The position numbers and the translations under genes are program-made. A stretch of 64,000 nucleotides of DNA from positions 62,001 to 126,000 of the forward strand of contig NZ_FZOU01000001.1 of the NCBI RefSeq assembly GCF_900188085.1, in the 5' to 3' direction. Numbering within the stretch: the stretch's first letter is position 1; each line of letters starts with the position of its first letter. The notes under the pieces are model-generated. The model was given only the letters and a program-made list of their open reading frames with translations, ran no database searches and was not told the DNA's origin. Source of the DNA: Granulicella rosea (lineage in GTDB: Bacteria; Acidobacteriota; Terriglobia; Terriglobales; Acidobacteriaceae). Shown piece by piece: positions 58,113 through 64,000 of this stretch.

Positions 58113-58766
58113 TCAGCGGGTCTCGGGTACGATGTCGACCTTCCGCTGCAGAATCTTCACGATCACCTCGCCCTCGCCCATGCCCGACCAGAGGTTCAAC
58201 GTGCGCCCATCTTCGAAGCGGATGTGTACGTTGCCGGGGCCGACGCGCAGCTTCGTGATCGCGCTGTAGCGCTGGACGTACGGCGCGAAGGGATACATGT
58301 GGATCGTGATGCGATTGCTGGTGAAGCGCACCCGCAGCGCGGAGACGCGGTAGGCATACCAGGCGAGGCCGGTCAGCAGCAGCGTGATGCTCCAGCGGAG
58401 TCGATCGTCGAAGGAGCGGCTCCAGAGAAACGCCGTGAAGAGCGCCGTGAACGAGGCGAGGCCGATGGCCATCACCCGATCCGACGTGGGGAACTTTGCC
58501 GTGTAGTCGCCGCTGCGGCTGGCGGTGTCGACGATGGCCGCGGCGCGCTGGCGGCGCTGCCTCTCCGACGCCGCGATGGCAGGCAGGCCAAGGCTGACCG
58601 CGCTGGCCATCGCGAGCATGACCGACGCCACGGCGTAGACCCGCATGTGCGTCAGGTTGTAGCTCTCCGTCGCCGCGTTGAACTGACGCCATGCGGCGTA
58701 GGCAAGCGCCGCGAGGATCGCGCTTGCGGCCAGGGTCTTCCAGTGGAACCATCTGCTTGTCTTCAT
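58113..58766 (-). CDS. Hypothetical membrane protein
   Basis: A 217-residue protein with about four hydrophobic segments (about 12-30, 40-62, 92-112 and 118-136), and a soluble C-terminus with LRVRFTSNRITIHMYPFAPY and FEDGRTLNLWSGMGEGE. This resembles a PH-like membrane protein (bPH_ family), but not clearly. ATG 58766 is taken as start because the upstream frame passes through a repeat-like sequence (GGTCGAGATGACGGG at about 58875). Function unknown. Confidence 0.75.
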   Translation of the reverse strand: MKTSRWFHWKTLAASAILAALAYAAWRQFNAATESYNLTHMRVYAVASVMLAMASAVSLGLPAIAASERQRRQRAAAIVDTASRSGDYTAKFPTSDRVMAIGLASFTALFTAFLWSRSFDDRLRWSITLLLTGLAWYAYRVSALRVRFTSNRITIHMYPFAPYVQRYSAITKLRVGPGNVHIRFEDGRTLNLWSGMGEGEVIVKILQRKVDIVPETR

Positions 58767-58913
58767 CTTCTCCGTGCTCTCGGTCTTTAAGGATAGACGA
58801 AGTGCGGAAGGAGGAAGACAAACGAGAGTGGCAAGAGCAAGAGCCAATACGGGGTCTCTCCATCCGCTTCGCTCCGGTCGAGATGACGGGCTTTCTGGGT
58901 GGTGCGAAATAAG

Positions 58914-59306
58914 CTAGCGGCGGCCCTGGAAGAGCGGGCCCAGCAGCGCCTTCACCATCTCGGGCGTGAAGGGCTTCGAGATGTTGCCCTTGGAGCCGGC
59001 GGCTTTCGCGCGGGCCAGGTGCGTGGGGCTGTTCTCGGTGGTGATCATGATGATCTCGGTGCCGACGCAGAGCTTCTCTTTCTGGATGCGTTCGAGGAAC
59101 TCGAGTCCGCTCATCTTGGGCATGTTGGTGTCGGTGACGATGAGGTCGAGCTTTTGCTTCGCGCGCAGCTCGGAGCGCAGCACCTGGATCGCATCCATGC
59201 CGTCGGTGGCGTGTACGAACTCGTTGAAGGCTGGGTGCGCGGCGCGCACGGCCCTCTCCACCATCGACCGCAGCAGCAGTGAATCGTCGACAATCATCGC
59301 GCGCAT
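58914..59306 (-). CDS. CheY-like response regulator
   Basis: A 130-residue single-domain receiver. The phosphorylation site is Asp59 in LIVTDTNMPKMSG, the acidic pocket Asp7/Asp8 in MIVDDS, the switch Thr at about 90 (MITTENS), and Lys111 in SKPFTPEM. There is no output domain. It is divergent from cheA, 129 bases away, and is presumably phosphorylated by it. No CheB, CheR or flagellar genes are visible here. Confidence 0.92.
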   Translation of the reverse strand: MRAMIVDDSLLLRSMVERAVRAAHPAFNEFVHATDGMDAIQVLRSELRAKQKLDLIVTDTNMPKMSGLEFLERIQKEKLCVGTEIIMITTENSPTHLARAKAAGSKGNISKPFTPEMVKALLGPLFQGRR

Positions 59307-59435
59307 GAAACATTCCTCCGGAAGAGCTTTCTCCTTACATCGGCCCGCGCCCGGCGGGCATGAGCGGTTCGATGGAGGTTAATGCTCCCGCAGTACCGCA
59401 CCGATAAGTGGGTTAGCGAGAGGGTGGCTTGAGCA

Positions 59436-61835
59436 ATGGATCAAAATGAACGCGAGCAGATGAATGAAGACATTCGCCAGTTCCTGATCGAGAGCAACGA
59501 GAACCTCGTCACGCTGGACGATGAGATCGTGAAGCTCGAAAAGACGCCGGAGAATAAGAAGCTGATCTCAAGCGTCTTTCGCACCATCCATACGATCAAG
59601 GGCACATGCGGCTTCTTCGGCTACGACCGGCTGAGCGGCACGGCGCACATCACGGAGAACATTCTGTCGCAGGTGCGCGCGGGCCAGCGCAAGCTGACGC
59701 CGCCGCTCATCTCGCTGGTGCTCGAAGCCGTCGACAAGATCAAGATGCTGCTGATCAGCATCGAGACCACGGGCGGCGAGGGCGAGGTGGATTGCGCGGA
59801 GTTGATCGGGCGGCTGGAGCAGGCGCATCTCGATCTTCATTGGCCCGCGGAGGAGACGCCGGTCGCAGCTCCCGCTGCGGTGAAGACAAGAGCGAAAGCA
59901 AAAACAGACGCAGCTCCTTCGGCTTCGCTCAGGATGACGGAAGCTGCCGCTGGCGTGGCGGAAGCTGCGCCCAGGATGACGGAAGTTGTGGCGATAAGAG
60001 AAGAGCCAGTTGCGGAGGTAGCGTTGAAGAGCGCGTCCGCTCCCGCGCCGGTGATGGTCGCGAAGGCAGAGGCGCCGGAGCCGGCGGCGGCGCCGGAGCG
60101 CAGACGGCCCGAGGCGGCCAACTCCATCGACTCGACCATCCGCGTGGATGTGGGTCTGCTTGATAAGCTGATGAACCTTGTCGGCGAGCTTGTGCTGGCT
60201 CGCAACCAGTTGTTGCAGGACACCAGCAGCCAGAGCGCCACGTTGCAGAAGACCTCGCAGCGTCTGAATCTCATCACCAGCGAGCTGCAGGAGGGCGTGA
60301 TGAAGACGCGCATGCAGCCCATCGGCGTGGTCTGGAACAAGATGCCGCGCATCGTGCGCGACCTGGCGCAGCAATGCGGCAAGCAGATACGTATCGAGAT
60401 GATCGGCGCCGACACGGAGCTCGACAAGACGATCATCGAAGCGATCAAGGATCCGCTGACCCATATCGTGCGCAACTCCTGCGACCACGGCGTGGAGCTG
60501 CCCGCCATCCGCGAAGGCAAGGACAAGGACGCCGAAGGCCGGCTGCTGCTGCGCGCTTATCACGAAGGCGGCGTGGTGAACATCGAGATCGCCGACGACG
60601 GCGCGGGCATCGATCCGGCGAAGATGAAGGCCAAGGCGATCGAGAAGGGTCTGATCACCGAAGAGCAGGCCGCGCAGATGGGCGACCGCGCCGCACGCGA
60701 GCTGATCTTCGCGCCGGGCTTCAGCACGGCCGAGAAGATCACCAGCATCTCCGGCCGCGGCGTGGGCATGGACGTGGTGAAGACAAACATCGAGAAGATC
60801 GGCGGCAACGTGGAGATACTCGCGGGCGAGCCATGCGGCACGACGATCCGCATCCGCATCCCGCTGACGCTCGCGATCATACCGGGGCTGATCGTCGCGC
60901 TGACCTCCGAGCCCGGTGGCCGCGTGAAGGAAGAACGCTTCGTGGTGCCGCAGGCAAACCTGCTGGAACTCGTGCGGCTTGAAGGCGCGAAGATCGCGGA
61001 GCGCATCAAGAGCCTGCATGGCACGCCGATCTTTCACTATCGCGGCAAGCTGCTGCCGCTGGTGTATCTGCGCAAGGTGCTGGGCAAGAGCGCGGCGCCG
61101 GACGACCGCGACGTGGTGAGCATCGTGGTGCTGCATGCGGAGGGCCGGCAGATCGCGCTGGTGGTCGATACGATCCACGACACGCAGGAGATTGTGGTGA
61201 AGCCGCTTGGGCGCCAGCTCAAGGGCCTGGAGTGTTATCTCGGCGGCACGATCATGGGCGATGGCCTGCCAGCTTTGATCCTCGATGTGGCGGGCGTGGC
61301 GCGGCTTGCGAGCCTGCAGGGACGCACCGGCGTGGGGCAGGAGGCGGAGCGTGGACGCATGCAGCAGGTGGACGCGCCAACGCAGATGCTGCTGCTCTTT
61401 CGCGCGGGCAGCTTTCATCGACTGGCGGTTCCGCTGCCGATGGTGGCGCGGCTCGAGAAGGTGCCTACGGCTCGCGTCGAGCGCGCGGCCGGGCAGGCGG
61501 TGCTGCATTATCGCGGCGACATCCTTTCTCTGGTGCCGCTCGCGCAGGTGCTCGATCCCGGCTGCGCGCACGATGCGTTTGCGCCGGAGATCATGGAGGT
61601 CATCGTGTTTACCGACGGCGTGCGCCGCATCGGCGTGGTGGTGGATGAGATCGTCGACATCGTCGATGAAGCGATCGCGGTGCGCCGCGGCTGCACGGCG
61701 CCGGGCCTGCTGGGCTCCGCCGTGATCGGGGGCAAGGTGACGGACCTGCTCGACCTGCATGCGATCGTAAGCGCAAGCGGCGACCAATGGTCGACGGCGC
61801 AGGACGACACGGTCGTACTGCGGGAGGTCGCATGA
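59436..61835 (+). CDS. cheA: CheA histidine kinase with two CheW-like domains
   Basis: A 799-residue chemotaxis kinase. HPt domain (about 8-115) with phosphorylated His52 in RTIHTIKGTCGFFG; a disordered linker (about 135-230); dimerisation helices (about 236-295); kinase core (about 300-475) with N-box HIVRNSCDHG (343-352), DDGAGID (387-393) and GRGVGMDVV (441-449). Then two CheW-like (P5) domains: about 480-630 and about 650-785, instead of the normal one. There is no clear P2 (CheY-binding) domain; the linker instead holds codons from a dispersed repeat (about residues 148-183). Its stop overlaps the cheW start (ATGA). Confidence 0.95.
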   Translation: MDQNEREQMNEDIRQFLIESNENLVTLDDEIVKLEKTPENKKLISSVFRTIHTIKGTCGFFGYDRLSGTAHITENILSQVRAGQRKLTPPLISLVLEAVDKIKMLLISIETTGGEGEVDCAELIGRLEQAHLDLHWPAEETPVAAPAAVKTRAKAKTDAAPSASLRMTEAAAGVAEAAPRMTEVVAIREEPVAEVALKSASAPAPVMVAKAEAPEPAAAPERRRPEAANSIDSTIRVDVGLLDKLMNLVGELVLARNQLLQDTSSQSATLQKTSQRLNLITSELQEGVMKTRMQPIGVVWNKMPRIVRDLAQQCGKQIRIEMIGADTELDKTIIEAIKDPLTHIVRNSCDHGVELPAIREGKDKDAEGRLLLRAYHEGGVVNIEIADDGAGIDPAKMKAKAIEKGLITEEQAAQMGDRAARELIFAPGFSTAEKITSISGRGVGMDVVKTNIEKIGGNVEILAGEPCGTTIRIRIPLTLAIIPGLIVALTSEPGGRVKEERFVVPQANLLELVRLEGAKIAERIKSLHGTPIFHYRGKLLPLVYLRKVLGKSAAPDDRDVVSIVVLHAEGRQIALVVDTIHDTQEIVVKPLGRQLKGLECYLGGTIMGDGLPALILDVAGVARLASLQGRTGVGQEAERGRMQQVDAPTQMLLLFRAGSFHRLAVPLPMVARLEKVPTARVERAAGQAVLHYRGDILSLVPLAQVLDPGCAHDAFAPEIMEVIVFTDGVRRIGVVVDEIVDIVDEAIAVRRGCTAPGLLGSAVIGGKVTDLLDLHAIVSASGDQWSTAQDDTVVLREVA
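59886..59941. repeat. Fragment of dispersed repeat within cheA
   Basis: GAGCGAAAGC...CGCAG.TCCTTCGGCTTCGCTCAGGATGAC follows the right half of the GTCATYCTGAGCG family (compare 20381-20423) and is translated as part of the linker. AGGATGACGGAAG recurs once more at about 59975. Confidence 0.65.
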
Positions 61836-62278
61836 CGCCAAGACCGACCGACTCGCGCCAATATGCAACCTTTCGTGTTGCTGATCTCTTTCTCGGCATC
61901 GAGGTGCTGAAGGTGCAGGAGCTGATCCGCCGACAGGAGATGACGCACGTGCCGCTCGCGCCGCAGGCGGTCGAAGGCCTGATCAACCTGCGCGGCCAGA
62001 TCGTGATCGCGATCGATACACGTCGCAGCCTGGGGCTGCCGGCGGCCGAGGGCGACGATCAGCGCGTGAACATCGCCATCCGCACGGGCGACTCGGTCGT
62101 CAGCCTGCTGGTCGATGAGGTCTGCGATGTGATCGACATCCCGTTGTCGGCCTATGCGCCGGTGCCGGAGAATATGCCGCTTGAACAGAGGCAGCTCATT
62201 CAATGCGTGTACCACGTGAAGGACGGGTTGATGCTGGTGCTCGACACGGCCCGCGTCTTCGAGAACGCCTGCAGCTAA
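61832..62278 (+). CDS. cheW: CheW chemotaxis scaffold protein
   Basis: A 148-residue SH3-like adaptor linking receptor to CheA. Marks: N-terminal 'YATFRVADLFLGIEVLKVQELI' (core FRVADLFLGIEVLKVQEL), 'VEGLINLRGQIVIAIDTRRSLGL' (core GLINLRGQIVIAID), 'LLVDEVCDVIDIP', and the ending 'VKDGLMLVLDTARVF'. Length is normal. GGGAGG precedes ATG 61832, which overlaps the cheA stop as ATGA, so the genes are translationally coupled. Confidence 0.95.
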   Translation: MTPRPTDSRQYATFRVADLFLGIEVLKVQELIRRQEMTHVPLAPQAVEGLINLRGQIVIAIDTRRSLGLPAAEGDDQRVNIAIRTGDSVVSLLVDEVCDVIDIPLSAYAPVPENMPLEQRQLIQCVYHVKDGLMLVLDTARVFENACS

Positions 62279-62327
62279 AGAGTTTTGAAGTTCGATACCG
62301 TACGCGAAAGTTCGAGAGGAATACGCC

Positions 62328-64000
62328 ATGCTGAAGACCAAGCCCACTGCCAGCCCTGTCCGCAAGATGATCCGCAGCAAAGCGCCGCGCCGCGCCGCCA
62401 CCGCGGGTCTCAACGTCTCCGCCGAACTCGCCCGCCAGTTGGAGGCGATGAGCCGCGTGCAGGCGATCGCGGAGTTTGGCATGGATGGCGTGATCCTGAC
62501 CGCGACCGAGAACTTCCTGCGCATGACGGGCTATCGGCTCGACGAACTGGAGGGCAAGCATCACAGCATCTTTACGGCCGGGCCGGCGGAACGCAACGGT
62601 TCGGAGTATCGCGCGTTCTGGCAGAGCCTGGAGCGCGGCGAGCCGCAGACCGGCGCCTTCCGGCTGATGGGCAAGGACGGCAGTGCGCTGTGGCTCCAGG
62701 GCTCCTACAGCCCTATCCCCGGTCCGGACGGGATGCTCGAGAAGGTGGTGGCCTTCGGCATCGACGCAACGGCGGCGCACGCCCTGCAGGAGCAGGTGGA
62801 AGAGTACAAGGTGCGTGCCGCCATCACCGACATGACGAGCATCGTCTCCGAGTCGGACCTGAAGGGCGACATCGTCGACATCAATGAAAAATTTGTGGAG
62901 ATCTCGCAGTACAGCCGCGAGGAGCTGATCGGGCATCCCCACAGCACAACGCGGCACCCGGACATGCCGAAGCAGACATTCAAGGAGCTGTGGAGCACGA
63001 TCGGACGCGGCAACACCTTTCGCGGCGTCATCAAGAATCGCAAGAAGGACGGGACTCCTTATTACGTGGACGCGGTGATCGCGCCGGTCATGGGCGAGAA
63101 CGGCAAGCCGCGCAAGTATATCGGCGTGCGCTACGACATTACGGAGCTGGAGCTCGACCGCCAGAAGGCGAAGGCTGTACGCTACGCGATCGACAACGCG
63201 AACCTGTATGCCGAGTACAGCCCCGACGGGGTGATGCTGGTGGCGAACGATCGCTTCTGTAACGCATTCGGTTACGAACGCGAAGAGCTGATCGGCAGGC
63301 ACCAGAGCATGTTGACGCATCCGGATCTGAAGATTCCCGGAGCGGTCGACATCTGGAAGGAGCTCGCGGCAGGCAAGTGCTGCTACGACTCCTTCAAGCG
63401 GCATACCAAGGATAAGCGCGTCATCTGGATTCAAGGCACGTATGTGCCGATCGTCGACGAGGGCGGGCGCGTCACCAAGGTGATCAGCGTGACCACCCTG
63501 ATTACCGAGCAGAAGGTGGATGAAGAGAACCGGCAGCGCCAGATGGACGAGACCAACCGCAACCAGATGGTCATCGAATTCAACAACGACGGCATCTGCC
63601 TCAACGTGAATGAAAACTTCTGCCGCGCCTTCGGCTATGCGGCCGACGAGATCAAAGGCAAGCACCATAGCGGTTTTGTGGAAGCAGGCTATCGCGACAG
63701 TCAGGAGTATGCGCAGTTCTGGCGCGATCTGAACGAAGGCAAGTTCAAGACGGCGGAGTTCAGGCGCTTCGGCAAGGGCGGGCGTGAGGTATGGCTGCAG
63801 GCCACATACAGCCCGATGTTCGACGTGACCGGTCGCGTAAACCGCGTCGTGAAGGTGGCGACCGACATCACGGCAGCCGTGCAGATGAAGCAGGATACGC
63901 TGTTGACCGAAGAGCACGAACGCGCCGCCGCCGCCGTGCTGCAGCAGAAGGTGAACGAGCTGCTGACGGTCGTGGCCGCGGCCGCCGACGGCGACCTGAC
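62328..64000 (+). CDS. Multi-PAS methyl-accepting-type receptor, 5' part
   Basis: A 557-codon start of a gene that runs off the right edge. Four PAS domains are readable at about 42-150, 160-275, 285-395 and 405-515. The second has the Aer-type mark PHSTTRHPDMPKQTFKELWS and YIGVRYDITE; the others have FGY/MTGY...EEL.GKHHS. After the last, VLQQKVNELLTVVAAAADGD looks like the start of a HAMP-like helix. No membrane segment is seen, so it is probably a cytosolic receptor of the PAS-HAMP-MCP type; the signalling domain is beyond the window. GAGAGG lies 9 bases before ATG 62328, 49 bases after cheW. Confidence 0.88.
   Translation, partial: MLKTKPTASPVRKMIRSKAPRRAATAGLNVSAELARQLEAMSRVQAIAEFGMDGVILTATENFLRMTGYRLDELEGKHHSIFTAGPAERNGSEYRAFWQSLERGEPQTGAFRLMGKDGSALWLQGSYSPIPGPDGMLEKVVAFGIDATAAHALQEQVEEYKVRAAITDMTSIVSESDLKGDIVDINEKFVEISQYSREELIGHPHSTTRHPDMPKQTFKELWSTIGRGNTFRGVIKNRKKDGTPYYVDAVIAPVMGENGKPRKYIGVRYDITELELDRQKAKAVRYAIDNANLYAEYSPDGVMLVANDRFCNAFGYEREELIGRHQSMLTHPDLKIPGAVDIWKELAAGKCCYDSFKRHTKDKRVIWIQGTYVPIVDEGGRVTKVISVTTLITEQKVDEENRQRQMDETNRNQMVIEFNNDGICLNVNENFCRAFGYAADEIKGKHHSGFVEAGYRDSQEYAQFWRDLNEGKFKTAEFRRFGKGGREVWLQATYSPMFDVTGRVNRVVKVATDITAAVQMKQDTLLTEEHERAAAAVLQQKVNELLTVVAAAADGDL

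Overview
The window is GC-rich, densely coding chromosomal DNA from a Gram-negative bacterium, most likely an acidobacterium of the Terriglobus/Granulicella/Edaphobacter type. This is inferred from gene content: a YpdA-like disulfide reductase, a bactofilin, an exopolysaccharide locus, GH13 and GH28 glycosidases, a secreted choice-of-anchor-D protein and a tripartite RND pump. It also rests on many dispersed palindromic repeats between genes, of the types GGGGCTTCAGCCCC and GTCATYCTGAGCG. I see no rRNA, tRNA, CRISPR array, transposase or prophage.

Layout. 1-10.6 kb: MFS exporter end, TetR/SDR pair, VOC protein, YpdA-like reductase, HigBA toxin-antitoxin, an ABC-2 transporter pair, a second SDR, a TetR/tautomerase divergon with a duplicated operator, and an OmpA-family protein. 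10.8-20.3 kb: an orphan GvpL/GvpF protein, a membrane-anchored cytochrome c, a beta-barrel protein, Uma2, a DUF3224-like protein, class I fumarase, a Zn peptidase and a GH13 glucosidase. 20.4-27.7 kb: a LysR regulator divergent from an RND efflux operon (pump, adaptor, outer-membrane factor), with two tandem 20-codon reading frames just before the pump gene. 27.7-37.5 kb: DinB, GH28, a GYF-domain membrane protein, DUF2752, two paralogous periplasmic coiled-coil proteins on either side of a bactofilin, an alpha/beta hydrolase, a UPF0126 channel, an FmdE-like protein and small secreted proteins. 37.6-42 kb: a TPR protein, gatCA and a DUF721 protein.

42-53.6 kb is a minus-strand exopolysaccharide locus: Wza-like export protein, Wzz-like protein, Wzy-like polymerase, a membrane protein, three glycosyltransferases (GT2, GT1, GT9) and an initiating sugar transferase. 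No flippase or tyrosine kinase is visible in it. 53.7-58.8 kb holds a small hydrophilic protein, an M20 amidohydrolase, a large secreted anchor-D protein and a membrane protein. 59-64 kb is a chemosensory cluster: a CheY-like regulator divergent from cheA (with two C-terminal CheW domains) and cheW, followed by a multi-PAS receptor that runs off the window.

The most unusual points are the tandem leader reading frames before the RND pump, dispersed repeats that have entered or abutted coding sequence (outer-membrane factor, cheA), the orphan GvpL/F gene, and the dual-CheW CheA.
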